A stretch of DNA of 64,000 nucleotides from Kordiimonas sp. SCSIO 12603 (GCF_024398035.1 NZ_CP073748.1:3649001-3713000), one strand, 5' to 3'. Positions 7,962 through 17,992 are shown, numbered from the stretch's first letter. The notes: a model not told the origin generated them from the sequence alone. Numbers and translations are program-made.

Positions 7962-8527
7962 GCAAATTCCGCTTCAGCGTACATATCACCAAATACATCA
8001 CCAAATCGGCTTTCCACAGTATAGTAAGAGCCATTCTGTGTAAGTTGGCTTGAAAACAGGCTAAAATGTGAAACGGTCTCAGCAGGCGTTTTCAGGGCTT
8101 CGTTAACAGAAAGCCAATCCCCGACCCGCGACTGTGCTTGCTTGCGAAAACGAGCCAACGTTACATGCGGCCTATATTTGCGGTAATCCAGTTCAAGTTC
8201 CAAAGGCTCTAGAGCTTGTAATATTTTTTCATGAAGATGTTTGAGCGGCTTTTTGTTCCCAACTCCAGCCCATAGAGCTTTAGGATTACCTGGCTTTCCA
8301 AACATACCAACGCCAGAAAGGCTGAGCTCAAAAGGGTCAAAACTGACACGAGCAAGCTCATCTTCCACTTCGCGCATCGTATTTTTGGAAACGTCGCCAA
8401 TAAAGGCCAACGTGAGATGAAGCTGGTCATCTCGCTGCCAATGGGCTTCCTCAACGCCACCTCGTGTCTCATCAAGAGCAGCGTGCATAGTATCTGGAAT
8501 TTCCAGACCAACAAACAGGCGTACCAT
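7958..8527 (-). CDS. thpR: RNA 2',3'-cyclic phosphodiesterase
   Basis: A 2H-phosphoesterase (LigT/ThpR) that opens 2',3'-cyclic phosphates on RNA ends. It has 189 residues, the normal length. Both catalytic H-x-T-x motifs are present, HLTLAF near residue 42 and HVTLARF near 125. The N-terminus VRLFVGLEIPD is typical. AAAGGAGGG lies just before the ATG at 8527. It is 41 nt downstream of tesA on the same strand and is probably co-transcribed with it. Confidence 0.93.
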   Translation of the reverse strand: MVRLFVGLEIPDTMHAALDETRGGVEEAHWQRDDQLHLTLAFIGDVSKNTMREVEDELARVSFDPFELSLSGVGMFGKPGNPKALWAGVGNKKPLKHLHEKILQALEPLELELDYRKYRPHVTLARFRKQAQSRVGDWLSVNEALKTPAETVSHFSLFSSQLTQNGSYYTVESRFGDVFGDMYAEAEFA

Positions 8528-8568
8528 AGGGCCCTCCTTTTACTGGTCCATTAATGATACTCTTTATT

Positions 8569-9249
8569 TCAGTCGTGTGAAAGAGCCTCTATTACATAAG
8601 GGCCAATCTTTTCGATGATGATTGCTACACCTTCTTTTGTTGGGTGGAGGCCATCCGATTGATTTAGGCTTTGATCCGCCGCTACACCATCAAGGAAAAA
8701 TGGGTAGAAATCAGCGCCATATTTCTTAGCCATATCAGGGTAGATACTATCAAAAGCTTTACCATACTCCGGTCCCCAGCTTGGTGTTGCCAACATTCCT
8801 GCAAGCAAAACTTTGATCCCCTTATCAGACAAGCTTTTCATCATGGCATCCATATTTTCCCGAGTAATCTCAGGCTGAATACCGCGCAGTGCATCATTGG
8901 CCCCAAGTTCAAGAATTACTAGGTCAGGTCGACCATCTTTGAAAGGCGCCAATGACCAATCAAGACGAGATCTACCGCCTGATGAAGTGTCCCCCGAAAC
9001 ACCACCATTTGTAATTTTAACTGCTTTTCCAAGTTTTTCTGTAAGCCAAACCTGAAGCTGATCCGTAAAACCATCACCAGCGGGCAAGCCATAACCAGCT
9101 GTTAAGCTATCGCCGAACGCGAGAATCTCCACGGCACCAGTCACATTCTCGTTATTTTGTGCGGCATTAGCCTTTTCTCCGGAAAAAACGGTGAAAAAAC
9201 TGGTAATCGCTACGAGAACGAATATCTTTAGTGAGCTTGCAACTTGCAT
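8569..9249 (-). CDS. tesA: arylesterase / acyl-CoA thioesterase I, SGNH hydrolase
   Basis: A periplasmic SGNH-fold esterase (TesA/lysophospholipase L1 family) that cleaves acyl thioesters and lysophospholipids. It has 226 residues with a signal peptide (cleavage near ANA-AQ, about residue 30). Block I is FGDSLTAGYGL, block II has GGVSGDTSSG, block III LGANDALRG, and block V SDGLHPTKEG with catalytic Asp and His. GGAG precedes the ATG. It is divergent from ybbA-ybbP, the same arrangement as in Escherichia coli, which supports orthology. Confidence 0.94.
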   Translation of the reverse strand: MQVASSLKIFVLVAITSFFTVFSGEKANAAQNNENVTGAVEILAFGDSLTAGYGLPAGDGFTDQLQVWLTEKLGKAVKITNGGVSGDTSSGGRSRLDWSLAPFKDGRPDLVILELGANDALRGIQPEITRENMDAMMKSLSDKGIKVLLAGMLATPSWGPEYGKAFDSIYPDMAKKYGADFYPFFLDGVAADQSLNQSDGLHPTKEGVAIIIEKIGPYVIEALSHD

Positions 9250-9327
9250 AATCTGCTCCTTGGACCTGAAAAAAGGTGCGTTGAGTACAATAAATAAAAT
9301 ATTTGGCAGCGAAGGATAAAAATTACA

Positions 9328-10068
9328 ATGGTGAATAAAGCTGACGTGATCAAATTGTCGGATGTAACACTCACGCTTGAAAGCGGCGCGGGTCCGGTAA
9401 ACATCTTAAAAGGCATCAATTTCGCAATCTCGGAAGGGCAGTCCGTAGGAATTGTCGGGCCATCCGGTTCTGGTAAATCATCCCTAATGAGTTTGATGAC
9501 TGGCCTTGAGCAGGCAACAACTGGTGACGTTGTTGTGGACGATCTTTCTTTCACAGGTGCCGATGAAGATACCTTAGCACGCCACCGGCTCAGCCGGGTT
9601 GGTATTGTGATGCAGGCTTTTCACCTGATCCCAACCATGACAGCCCTCGAAAATGTGGCAGTACCGCTTGAACTTGCTGGTAAAAACGATGCCTTCGAGA
9701 TCGCTGCTAAAGAACTAGAGCTGGTTGGCCTTGCTCACCGTATGGATCACTATCCAACACAGCTTTCTGGTGGCGAACAACAACGTGTAGCCCTTGCTCG
9801 CGCCCTTGCTCCGCAACCAGCTATTCTGTTCGGAGACGAACCAACCGGTAATCTTGACGGTAAAACAGGCCGCGCTGTTATTGATCTGATTTTTGAACTC
9901 GCAAAAGAACGCGGTTCTACGCTTGTAATCGTAACACATGACCCAGCCCTCGCTGACCGCTGTGACCGTGTGATTTCAATGGCCGATGGTAACATTATTG
10001 ATGATACAGGTGACACAAGCTCAGTATCTGGCACTACAGACGCTGTTCGTGAAGTGGCTCAAAGCTAA
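9328..10068 (+). CDS. ybbA: ABC transporter ATP-binding protein, YbbA/LolD type
   Basis: The nucleotide-binding subunit of a MacB/LolCDE-class (type VII) ABC system. It has 246 residues. Walker A is GPSGSGKSS near 44-52, the Q-loop is in VMQAFHLIPTMTALENV, the signature is LSGGEQQRVALARAL, Walker B is ILFGDEPTGNLD and the H-switch VTHD. It is coupled to the permease gene by a one-base overlap (TAATG). Divergent neighbour tesA suggests the YbbAP system, proposed to act in envelope lipid or hydrophobic-compound handling; the substrate is not established here. Confidence 0.93.
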   Translation: MVNKADVIKLSDVTLTLESGAGPVNILKGINFAISEGQSVGIVGPSGSGKSSLMSLMTGLEQATTGDVVVDDLSFTGADEDTLARHRLSRVGIVMQAFHLIPTMTALENVAVPLELAGKNDAFEIAAKELELVGLAHRMDHYPTQLSGGEQQRVALARALAPQPAILFGDEPTGNLDGKTGRAVIDLIFELAKERGSTLVIVTHDPALADRCDRVISMADGNIIDDTGDTSSVSGTTDAVREVAQS

Positions 10069-12602
10069 TGTTTACCCGTTCAGCTAGTTTACCAGTTTCC
10101 TTAAAACTGGCGCTAAGAGAGCTTCGCGGCGGGCTTAGCGGCTTTAAAATTTTCATGGCGTGCTTGATCTTAGGTGTTACAGCGATTGCTTCCATTGGCT
10201 CGCTTACACATGCCATTCAGGACGGTATGCAACGCGAAGGACAATCCATCCTTGGCGGTGATATTGAAATTAACATCTTTCAGGCTCAGGCAGGGCCAAA
10301 CCTTGAAGCATGGATGGCGGCTGAGGGAGAAGTTTCAACAACGGCCCGCTTCCGCACTATGGCTCGGGTCGATGGTGTTTCTAAATCAACACTCTCTGAA
10401 CTGCGTGCTGTGGATGATCTTTATCCACTATACGGCACATTCAAAAGCACCGCATCCGCCCCTCTGGCAGAACTTCTTGCAAAACAAGGAGATGTTTGGG
10501 GCACTGTGATTGATCCGCTGCTTGCTGACAAACTTGAAGTAAGTGTTGGTGACAAGCTAGTTTTTGGGCGCGTAACAGCGGAAGTTAGAGCGCTGATTGA
10601 GACAGAACCAGACAAGGCCAATCTTGGCTTCCAGCTTGGCCCTTCAGCATTCCTGGACATTGATGCACTTAACGAAACGGGCTTGGTTACCACAGGTTCT
10701 CTAATCAATTATCTTTACCGTATCAAGGTACCAAACCCTGATAATGTGAAAGCCATCAGAGAGAACCTAAAGGAAGCATTCCCGGATGCTCGCTGGCGGG
10801 TAAGAGACCGCACAACGGCGGCCCCCGGGCTTCGCCGGTTCATTGACCAGATGGGTATGTTCCTCACGCTTGTTGGTATCGCAGCGCTCGTTGTAGGTGG
10901 TGTAGGTGTTGGTAATGCCGTGCGCGGTTATATGGACCGTAAAACAAAAACCATCGCAACTTTTAAAATTCTTGGTGCTGATGGAAGTACCATCTTCAAA
11001 GTTTACTTCTATCAAATCATGATTATTGGCCTGCTTGCCATTGCTATCGGTTTAACCGTTGGCGCTATGCTTCCTGGAGTATTAGCACAGCTGTTACCAG
11101 ACAGCTTACCCGTTAAGCCTGAAGGTGGCATTTATCCACTTGCCCTTATACAAGCAGCTACTTACGGCATCATGATTACGATTGCCTTCACAGTTTGGCC
11201 TCTTGGTAAAGCACGCGATCTACCAGCTGTTCACCTTTTCCGGTCTATCGTTTCTTCGGAGAATAAATGGCCGCGCAAAAGATACATCTCTGCAATTGCC
11301 GTTGCCGGCATTACTGTAGTTGGCCTAGCTGTAGGTCTATCCACCAATATGGTACTGGCTGCGTTCTTTATTGTAGGTGCTGGAGTAACACTTGGCATCC
11401 TAAGGCTAACAAGCTGGCTGATCATTCGTTTTGCAGCCCGCCTACCACGCCCTAAGAATGCTATTCGCCGGATGGCTATTGCTAACCTGCACCGTCCCGG
11501 AGCGGCCACCAATGCGGTTGTTGTCTCAATGGGCCTTGGCCTCACTTTATTTGCCAGCATTTCATTGATCGAAGGCAATCTGGATAAGCAAATCAGCGAA
11601 CAGGTACCAGAAGATGCTCCTGCTTTCTTCATGGTGGATATCCAACCTAGCCAGATAGATGAATTCAAAAGCATTGTGAATTCCGTCGAGGGCATGGACG
11701 AGCTTGTGATTACACCAAATCTTCGCGGACGCGTTATAAGGCTCAACGACACACTAGCACAAGATGCTGAAGTTGATCCTGAGGTACGCTGGATTCTTCG
11801 AGGCGATCGAGGCTTAACATACCAAGATACGCTTGAGGAAGGCAGCACTATCGTGGAAGGCGAATGGTGGCCTGAAGGTTACAGCGGTGAACCAGAAATC
11901 AGCCTCGGGAAAGAAGCTGCTGATGGTCTTGGCCTTACGATTGGCGACACTATGACCATTGCCGTTCTTGGCCGCGAGATCACGGCAACAATCCGTTCAA
12001 TCCGTGAGATAAACTGGGGTTCGTTTGGTTTTAACTTTGTGATTATCTTTGATCCGCACACACTCAAAGCCGCACCTCACACCTTGATGGCAACCATTCG
12101 TGCAAGCGGCGAGGCAGAAGCAACCTTGAACCGGCAGATCACATCTAAGTTCGCAAATATCACTGCGATTAGAATGAAAGAGGTGCTTTCAAGCGTGAAC
12201 AATATGATGGACCAAATTGGCCAAGCCATTGAAGCTACTGCCCTTGTTGCTATCGCAGCTGGCGTGCTTGTGCTTGCTGGCGCAATCGCTGCCGGATTCA
12301 GGCAACGGGTTTATGAAAGCGTAATCCTGAAAGTAGTTGGTGCCGTAAGAAGTCAGGTACTGAAAGCATATCTGATGGAATACACATTGATCGGTGTGAT
12401 TACCGCCGTAATTTCACTCGGCCTTGGTAGCCTTGTAGGCTGGCTGGTTGTTGAAATCAGTATGGAACTGGACTTTAGTTTCCTAACAATACCTATGCTT
12501 ATAACGGTTGCTGGGAGCCTCGGATTTACGATCCTTTTAGGCTTGTCTTCAAGCTTGAAGGCACTTTCCATCAAGCCAAATGAAGTGCTTCGGAACGAAT
12601 AA
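10068..12602 (+). CDS. ybbP: FtsX-type ABC transporter permease, YbbP
   Basis: An 844-residue permease with an N-terminal transmembrane helix (about 25-45), a large periplasmic domain, a first FtsX core of three to four helices (about 260-390), two extra helices (about 405-460), a second periplasmic domain and a C-terminal FtsX core (about 720-840). This ten-helix layout is typical of YbbP. MacB-like mechanotransmission is known for the class. Translation is coupled to ybbA. The C-terminal sequence LKALSIKPNEVLRNE matches FtsX-family ends. Confidence 0.93.
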   Translation: MFTRSASLPVSLKLALRELRGGLSGFKIFMACLILGVTAIASIGSLTHAIQDGMQREGQSILGGDIEINIFQAQAGPNLEAWMAAEGEVSTTARFRTMARVDGVSKSTLSELRAVDDLYPLYGTFKSTASAPLAELLAKQGDVWGTVIDPLLADKLEVSVGDKLVFGRVTAEVRALIETEPDKANLGFQLGPSAFLDIDALNETGLVTTGSLINYLYRIKVPNPDNVKAIRENLKEAFPDARWRVRDRTTAAPGLRRFIDQMGMFLTLVGIAALVVGGVGVGNAVRGYMDRKTKTIATFKILGADGSTIFKVYFYQIMIIGLLAIAIGLTVGAMLPGVLAQLLPDSLPVKPEGGIYPLALIQAATYGIMITIAFTVWPLGKARDLPAVHLFRSIVSSENKWPRKRYISAIAVAGITVVGLAVGLSTNMVLAAFFIVGAGVTLGILRLTSWLIIRFAARLPRPKNAIRRMAIANLHRPGAATNAVVVSMGLGLTLFASISLIEGNLDKQISEQVPEDAPAFFMVDIQPSQIDEFKSIVNSVEGMDELVITPNLRGRVIRLNDTLAQDAEVDPEVRWILRGDRGLTYQDTLEEGSTIVEGEWWPEGYSGEPEISLGKEAADGLGLTIGDTMTIAVLGREITATIRSIREINWGSFGFNFVIIFDPHTLKAAPHTLMATIRASGEAEATLNRQITSKFANITAIRMKEVLSSVNNMMDQIGQAIEATALVAIAAGVLVLAGAIAAGFRQRVYESVILKVVGAVRSQVLKAYLMEYTLIGVITAVISLGLGSLVGWLVVEISMELDFSFLTIPMLITVAGSLGFTILLGLSSSLKALSIKPNEVLRNE

Positions 12603-12613
12603 CCAGTATATAT

Positions 12614-12653
12614 GGTTAAAATTTAACCTGAAGGCGGTTGCAAGATCGCCTTC
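12614..12653 (+). terminator. palindrome and hairpin after ybbP
   Basis: A perfect 15-base palindrome, GGTTAAAATTTAACC (12614-12628), is followed by a hairpin with GAAGGCG (12630-12636) pairing with CGCCTTC (12647-12653). No T-run follows, so this is a weak or factor-dependent end, or a control element of the next gene. Confidence 0.35.
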
Positions 12654-12703
12654 AAATGCCCATATTATATGGGAATGTAAGTTTATTCCTATGGGGAGTT
12701 GAC

Positions 12704-13417
12704 ATGGAACGTTACAACACTGCCTACCGGGCTGGCACAGCTACCCAAACGGCTGAATTTGATGCGGGCCTTCGCGCTTATATGCTGAAGGTCTATAACT
12801 ATATGGCATCTGGTGTACTGCTGACAGGTATCATTGCGATGATTGTTGGTACAAACCAAGATCTGATGGTTGCTATTTATGGCGGCGGCCTTCGCTGGAT
12901 CGTGGCACTTGCACCTCTTGCTTTCATTCTCGTGATGAGCTTTGGTGCACATAGAATGAGCTCTGGCACACTTCAAATGGTCTTCTGGGCCTTTGCTGCG
13001 GTTATGGGCCTTTCGATGGCTAGTATCTTTGCTGTATACAGCGCAGAAAGCATCGCACGCACCTTCTTTATCACGGCTGCATCTTTTGGTGCACTTAGCC
13101 TATATGGTTACACCACGAAGAAATCTCTTTCTGGCATGGGCACATTCCTGTTTATGGGCCTGATTGGTATTATCATTGCCAGCATTGTGAACTTCTTCCT
13201 GGCATCTTCTATGATGGCATTTGTGATCAATGTAGCAGGTGTACTGATCTTTGCTGGTCTTACAGCTTATGACACACAGCGCATTAAAGAGAGCTACTTT
13301 ATGACCACAACAGGTGAAGCTGTTGCTAAAGGCGCTATTATGGGTGCTGTGAACCTTTATCTGGATTTCGTGAACCTGTTCATGTTCCTACTGAACTTCC
13401 TCGGTGAACGCGAATAA
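12704..13417 (+). CDS. Bax inhibitor-1/YccA family membrane protein
   Basis: A 237-residue inner-membrane protein of the TMBIM (BI-1) family with about seven transmembrane helices. ATG 12704 is chosen because GGGGAG lies upstream and the longer frame adds an unrelated N-terminus. The signatures are the YMLKVYNYMASGVLLTG start, ITAASFGALSLYGYTTK in the middle and the C-terminal GLTAYDTQRIKESY region with the conserved acidic pair area. Family members act as pH-sensitive calcium leak channels or modulate membrane proteases. The role here is unknown. It ends at a strong bidirectional terminator. Confidence 0.92.
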   Translation: MERYNTAYRAGTATQTAEFDAGLRAYMLKVYNYMASGVLLTGIIAMIVGTNQDLMVAIYGGGLRWIVALAPLAFILVMSFGAHRMSSGTLQMVFWAFAAVMGLSMASIFAVYSAESIARTFFITAASFGALSLYGYTTKKSLSGMGTFLFMGLIGIIIASIVNFFLASSMMAFVINVAGVLIFAGLTAYDTQRIKESYFMTTTGEAVAKGAIMGAVNLYLDFVNLFMFLLNFLGERE

Positions 13418-13436
13418 TCGGTTCAATACAATCATT

Positions 13437-13470
13437 AAAAAAGCCCGGTCAAATTGGCCGGGCTTTTTTG
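13437..13470. terminator. bidirectional intrinsic terminator
   Basis: AAAAAAGCCCGG and CCGGGCTTTTTT flank a short loop. The stem is GC-rich and each strand ends in a T-run. It serves the BI-1 gene from the left and the convergent thioredoxin-fold gene from the right. Confidence 0.9.
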
Positions 13471-13475
13471 TTATT

Positions 13476-14330
13476 TTATACTGGTGCGATGCCGTGTTCT
13501 TTTAGCACCTCAATATAGGTTTCAGGTTCTGGTCGCACACGATAGTTATCCGTTTCATGGGTCCAGAGCACTTTACCTTCTCCGTCAGTAATGATAACCG
13601 TAGGCATTACCGTATCACTATCATACCCCATCGCCTGCATACCCATTGGGGTACCGTAAGCGGAGAAAATCCCAAGCGCTTTTGCCGCTTTGTTATCTTC
13701 ATCCTGATAAAACTCAATTCCATCTACACCAAACTTCTTCGCTAGAGATCGGCTATATTTCTGTGGTTGCGGAGAGATAAAAGCGACAGTCGCCCCGGCC
13801 TCTTTAATGCCCGCGTAACCTGCTACCATTTCCTTCACTTGCGCTACACAAAGTGGACACCAATTGCCTCGATAAAAAACAAAGATTTTCGCACCAGATG
13901 AAAGGCTTTCGCTTGTAACAGCTTCACCATCTGTGGTTCTCAGTTCGAAGGGTGGCAACTCTTCGCCAACGACCAGTTTAGAAGAACTACGATCCAGCTT
14001 TGAATACCAATGATCATAAAGAAGGAATAAAGCTGTCATACCAGTGGCTAAGTAAAGTGGCTCAATATCATCGCCTTTTAACACACCATTAAAAAGCGTA
14101 AGCCCCACGCCGAAGACTGCCAGCAGCAAAACAATATTCAGGTTATTACTCGTGCGCGCTCTATCTTTCAAAATCATGATGCGCATAACAAACAGCGCAA
14201 TAGGTGCAGATGTGAAAAGCACCCCCAAATAAGAATAAAGCTGATTTCCCGAAATAATATGTTGAATACTACTGATAGATACAACAGTCGCTATCGTAAG
14301 ATAAGCAACAATGAATATAGATTTCAGCAC
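13476..14330 (-). CDS. membrane-anchored peroxiredoxin-like thioredoxin-fold protein
   Basis: A 284-residue protein with about four N-terminal transmembrane helices (roughly 4-22, 30-50, 60-78, 85-105) and a C-terminal AhpC/TSA-type redoxin domain (about 120-275). The active site is FYRGNWCPLCVAQ, a C-x-x-C pair in a thioredoxin fold. The GTG at 14330 is preferred over the TTG at 14348 because GGAGGG lies 7 nt before it. The membrane anchor plus redoxin suggests a thiol reductase or peroxidase held at the membrane; orientation cannot be told from sequence alone. The terminator at 13437-13470 is shared with BI-1. Confidence 0.8.
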   Translation of the reverse strand: MLKSIFIVAYLTIATVVSISSIQHIISGNQLYSYLGVLFTSAPIALFVMRIMILKDRARTSNNLNIVLLLAVFGVGLTLFNGVLKGDDIEPLYLATGMTALFLLYDHWYSKLDRSSSKLVVGEELPPFELRTTDGEAVTSESLSSGAKIFVFYRGNWCPLCVAQVKEMVAGYAGIKEAGATVAFISPQPQKYSRSLAKKFGVDGIEFYQDEDNKAAKALGIFSAYGTPMGMQAMGYDSDTVMPTVIITDGEGKVLWTHETDNYRVRPEPETYIEVLKEHGIAPV

Positions 14331-14409
14331 GAACCAGCCCTCCAGCAATTCCCTATAAACCGAGGATATAGCTGGAAGGCCCGATTAAACCAGTGATAAA
14401 TCATCACAT

Positions 14410-15678
14410 TTATGTCTGATTGGCTTTTAACACCTGATAAATAGTGTTTGTAAGCTTAATGAGATCATCGTCACTAATCACCAGTGGCGGGGTTAGATAG
14501 ACAATATCCCGGAACGGCCTGATCCAGACACCAGCTTCAACAAACTGCGGCTTCAACGCTTCAATATTAGAGGCATCCTCAAGCTGCACCACACCAATCG
14601 CGCCCAACGTGCGCACATCTTTCACGTTTGGTAGTGCACGGCAAAGCTCAAGCCCCTCAACAAGAAGCTCGTTAATTCGCTTTGCTTTTGCGCCGTAGTC
14701 TTCCTGCTCAAACAAATCAAGAGAGGCGTTCGCGGCTGCACATCCAAGAGCGTGCCCCATATAGGTTGGCCCGTGCATCAAAGCTTTCATCGGATCATCA
14801 TCATAGAAAGCATCAAAGATTTCATCTCGCGCCACACATACAGAAAGCGGTGACGCTCCGCCAGACAGTGCCTTGGAGAGCGTTACCATATCCGGCACAA
14901 TATCCGCCTGCTCTATAGCAAAACGGGTACCTGTACGGTAAAAACCAGTGAAAATTTCATCCACAATGAAAAGCACACCCGCTTCATCACATGCTTCGCG
15001 GAGCCACTTAAGCGTTTCAGGACCGTGCATCACCATGCCGCCTGCACCCTGCACAAGGGGCTCAGTGATCACAGCAGCAACGTCGGATGCATGTTCTTTG
15101 AGATATGCTTTAAACGCAGTTGCTTCCGTCTCATTGCGAGGCAGATCAGTAAGCATATTATCCATAAGGATATCCGAGAACAGACTGTGCATACCTTCAT
15201 CAGGGTCACACACTGCCATGGTACCAAGAGTATCGCCGTGGTATGTGCCGCGGAAATGCACAAATTTACTACGGCGCTCCCCCCGGTTAAGGAAATACTG
15301 CACTGCCATTTTCATGGCTACTTCTACAGAAACAGAGCCTGATTCTGCAATAAAACAGCGATTAAGATCACCAGGAAGCATATCAGCAAGACGTTTTGAA
15401 AGCTTAAGGGCAGGTTCGTTAACTAACCCGCCAAACATCACATGCGCCGCTTTATCAAGCTGGGCTTTCATCGCTTCAACGATATGCGCATTACCATAAC
15501 CGTGAGACGCTGCCCACCAGCTGGAAATACCGTCAATAAGCTCGCGACCATCCGCAAGCTTCAAGCGCACACCACCCGCAGATTCCACGGGAAGCGGTAG
15601 GCGTGTCGTTTTCATTTGGGTGTAAGGGAGCCAGATATGCCCTAGCCCCTCAGAATACCATTCTGGGTTATTTGGCAT
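14410..15678 (-). CDS. bioA: adenosylmethionine-8-amino-7-oxononanoate aminotransferase
   Basis: Makes 7,8-diaminononanoate from KAPA using S-adenosylmethionine as amino donor (biotin pathway). It is a class III PLP aminotransferase of 422 residues. The N-terminal [12 protein letters not shown] is diagnostic of Bio[13 protein letters not shown] is a substrate-binding segment, the PLP lysine is in TLSKALSGG near 273, and IFTGFYRTG follows the catalytic aspartate. It overlaps the end of bioB by 11 bp, so the two are one transcript. Confidence 0.97.
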   Translation of the reverse strand: MPNNPEWYSEGLGHIWLPYTQMKTTRLPLPVESAGGVRLKLADGRELIDGISSWWAASHGYGNAHIVEAMKAQLDKAAHVMFGGLVNEPALKLSKRLADMLPGDLNRCFIAESGSVSVEVAMKMAVQYFLNRGERRSKFVHFRGTYHGDTLGTMAVCDPDEGMHSLFSDILMDNMLTDLPRNETEATAFKAYLKEHASDVAAVITEPLVQGAGGMVMHGPETLKWLREACDEAGVLFIVDEIFTGFYRTGTRFAIEQADIVPDMVTLSKALSGGASPLSVCVARDEIFDAFYDDDPMKALMHGPTYMGHALGCAAANASLDLFEQEDYGAKAKRINELLVEGLELCRALPNVKDVRTLGAIGVVQLEDASNIEALKPQFVEAGVWIRPFRDIVYLTPPLVISDDDLIKLTNTIYQVLKANQT

Positions 15679-16693
15679 GACACTCTTTTTTAGCGTTCAC
15701 TTCAGCCGGCTTCAGACCAAGTTTATTGAACAGCATCATGTCTTTATTATTTTCAGGGTTTGCCGTTGTCAGCAATTGCTCACCATAGAAGATGCTGCTT
15801 GCACCTGCCATAAAGCAAAACGCCTGTGTTTCTTCTGACATTTCCTGACGGCCAGCGGAAAGACGTACTTCCGATTTCGGCATCATAATGCGCGCAACAG
15901 CAATAGTGCGCACGAATTCAAACGGGTCAAGGCGTTCAAGGTGCTCCATCGGCGTGCCCGGTACAGCAACCAGCATGTTAATCGGCACACTATCAGGGTG
16001 ATGCGGCAGGTTCGCAAGCGTCATAAGCATACCAGCACGATCTTCCGGCTTCTCGCCCATACCCACGATACCGCCAGAACAAACATTCATGCCTGCATTG
16101 CGTACACGTTCAAGCGTATCCAGACGCTCCTGATACGAGCGCGTTGTGATAATCTCTTTATAATATTCCTCAGACGTATCCACATTGTGGTTGTAATAGT
16201 CGAGGCCAGCGTTCTTAAGGCGCAGTGTCTGCTCGTCATCTAGCATGCCAAGCGTCATGCATGTTTCCATACCAAGGTCTTTCACACCTTCAACCATGGC
16301 GATGATACTGTCCATATCCCGATCTTTCGGGCTGGTCCACGCCGCTCCCATACAGTAACGGGTCGCACCGCCTTCTTTTGCTTTCTTGGCAGCATCCACA
16401 ACACGCTGCACTTCCATAAGCTTGGTAGCGTCGAGTCCCGTAGTTTTCTTGTATTTAGCTGACTGGGAACAATAAGAGCAATCTTCCGCACAGCCACCAG
16501 TTTTAATTGAAATAAGCTGGGATAGCTGAACCTGATTTGGGTTGTGGTACAGGCGGTGAACCCGCTGTGCTTCAAATACCAAGTCCATGAAAGGTAAGGC
16601 AAAAAGATCCATGATCTCTTTCTTACTCCAGTCATGACGGATTTCTGGTTCTTGGTTCATATCAGTTGTATCAATTTTAACCGGGGCGTTCAT
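15668..16693 (-). CDS. bioB: biotin synthase
   Basis: A radical SAM enzyme inserting sulfur into dethiobiotin. It has 341 residues from ATG 16693 (AAGGAG 11 nt upstream); the GTG four codons earlier almost touches that ribosome site and is less likely. The [11 protein letters not shown] cluster motif near residue 66 binds the 4Fe-4S/SAM centre. Later cysteines (CMGAAW, CMTLGML) and the YNHNVDTS and RLSAGRQEM motifs complete the 2Fe-2S-site family pattern. It is first in the bioBA operon and divergent from bioFD. Confidence 0.97.
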   Translation of the reverse strand: MNAPVKIDTTDMNQEPEIRHDWSKKEIMDLFALPFMDLVFEAQRVHRLYHNPNQVQLSQLISIKTGGCAEDCSYCSQSAKYKKTTGLDATKLMEVQRVVDAAKKAKEGGATRYCMGAAWTSPKDRDMDSIIAMVEGVKDLGMETCMTLGMLDDEQTLRLKNAGLDYYNHNVDTSEEYYKEIITTRSYQERLDTLERVRNAGMNVCSGGIVGMGEKPEDRAGMLMTLANLPHHPDSVPINMLVAVPGTPMEHLERLDPFEFVRTIAVARIMMPKSEVRLSAGRQEMSEETQAFCFMAGASSIFYGEQLLTTANPENNKDMMLFNKLGLKPAEVNAKKECHAK

Positions 16694-16777
16694 ACTCGTA
16701 GCCACTCCTTAAAAGCATAGGCTCTGTTTGTGGGCAAAGTCGCGATATAGAGCCATGAAGTCAAGCAAAATCACTGG

Positions 16778-16806
16778 TTGACGTATGGGTATCTAAACAC
16801 TATCTG
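16778..16806 (+). promoter_or_regulatory. candidate bioF promoter giving a leaderless mRNA
   Basis: TTGACG (16778-16783) and TATCTG (16801-16806) have a 17-nt spacer. The -10 ends six bases before the bioF ATG, which predicts transcription starting at or next to the start codon. No Shine-Dalgarno sequence is present upstream of that ATG. No clear BirA or BioR operator was seen in the 107-118 bp bioB-bioF gap. Confidence 0.5.
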
Positions 16807-16812
16807 ACCCGC

Positions 16813-17991
16813 ATGAGCACAGAAAACAAAGCACCCGCCAGCCTGAATGATTTTGCATCCGGCAAGCTTCAAGCGTTGGAAGCCAAAAACCAGCGCCGTA
16901 CTTTGGTGAACACAAGCCGCACACAGGATATGGCCCTCTCCGTTAACGGTGGCCCTCGCCTGATCAGTTTTACAGATAATGATTATCTGGGCTTATCCAC
17001 ACACCCTGATGTAGTGGCTGCCGCACAGGAAGCAAGTGCCCGCTACGGTGCAGGCACAGGCGCGAGCCGTTTGGTTACAGGCAACTGTCCACTGTACGCG
17101 GAACTGGAAGCTACGATAGCCCGTATTAAAGGCACGGAAGATGCCGTTGTGTTTGGCTCTGGTTACATGGCGAACGTTGGCATTATTCCAACGCTTATTG
17201 GCCCCAAAGATCTGATTATTGCGGATGAACTGGTCCACACTTGCATTCATGCAGGTATCACGCTCTCACGTGCCACTTGCCATTTCTTCAGGCATAATGA
17301 TGTTGAATATGTGAAAGAACTGCTCCGCGGGCACCGTCATGACTATGAACGTGTTCTAATCGTTGTAGACGGTATCTATTCTATGGACGGTGATCTGGCT
17401 CCGCTTCTGGAATTAGGCAGGCTGGCCAAGGTATTTGATGCCTGGTTGATGAATGATGACGCCCATGCACTTGGTACTGTTGGCGGAGGCCGTGGTTCAG
17501 CCCATGCACTTGGTGCTGAAGGTTATGTACCACTGCAGATGGGCACCTTATCAAAAGGTGCTGGCTCATATGGCGGTTATCTGGCCGCATCAAAGCCTGT
17601 CATCGACCTGATGAAAACTCGTGCTCGGTCATTTATTTACACGACGGGCCTGCCACCAGCTGCTCTTGGTGCCAGCATCAAAGCGCTTGACCTGATTGAG
17701 AATGACAAAGCGCTCACGGAGCGCCCGCTTAAGCTTGCAAAGCAATTTGCTGCGGCACTTGGCTTGCCAGAACCTCAATCCCCTATCGTACCATTAGTGA
17801 TTGGCGCTGAAACTGCTGCGCTAGATGCTTCCGCTCAACTTGCTGAAAAGGGCTATAAAGTGATCGCTTTCCGTCCACCTACCGTACCAGAGGGTACTTC
17901 ACGTTTGCGTTTCAGTTTTTCCGCAAGCCATAAAGACGAAGACGTTGAGGGCTTAATTATGGCCTGTAAGGCTTTAGGGTATGGAGCATAG
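16813..17991 (+). CDS. bioF: 8-amino-7-oxononanoate synthase
   Basis: A PLP enzyme condensing pimeloyl-ACP/CoA with L-alanine to KAPA, the first ring-forming step to biotin. It has 392 residues. The signatures are DYLGLSTHPDV, GTGASRLVTGN, HTCIHAG, the NDDAHALGTVG cofactor segment and the PLP lysine in GTLSKGAGSYGGY near residue 245. The ATG lacks a ribosome-binding sequence and is likely read from a leaderless mRNA. The stop overlaps the 5' end of the bioD region; bioD begins one base later. Confidence 0.97.
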   Translation: MSTENKAPASLNDFASGKLQALEAKNQRRTLVNTSRTQDMALSVNGGPRLISFTDNDYLGLSTHPDVVAAAQEASARYGAGTGASRLVTGNCPLYAELEATIARIKGTEDAVVFGSGYMANVGIIPTLIGPKDLIIADELVHTCIHAGITLSRATCHFFRHNDVEYVKELLRGHRHDYERVLIVVDGIYSMDGDLAPLLELGRLAKVFDAWLMNDDAHALGTVGGGRGSAHALGAEGYVPLQMGTLSKGAGSYGGYLAASKPVIDLMKTRARSFIYTTGLPPAALGASIKALDLIENDKALTERPLKLAKQFAAALGLPEPQSPIVPLVIGAETAALDASAQLAEKGYKVIAFRPPTVPEGTSRLRFSFSASHKDEDVEGLIMACKALGYGA

Positions 17992-17992
17992 T

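Noticed and set aside
16694-16812. BirA or BioR operator in the bio control region
   Set aside because: Only partial resemblance (TATCTAAACACTATCT direct repeat); no palindrome of the expected type.
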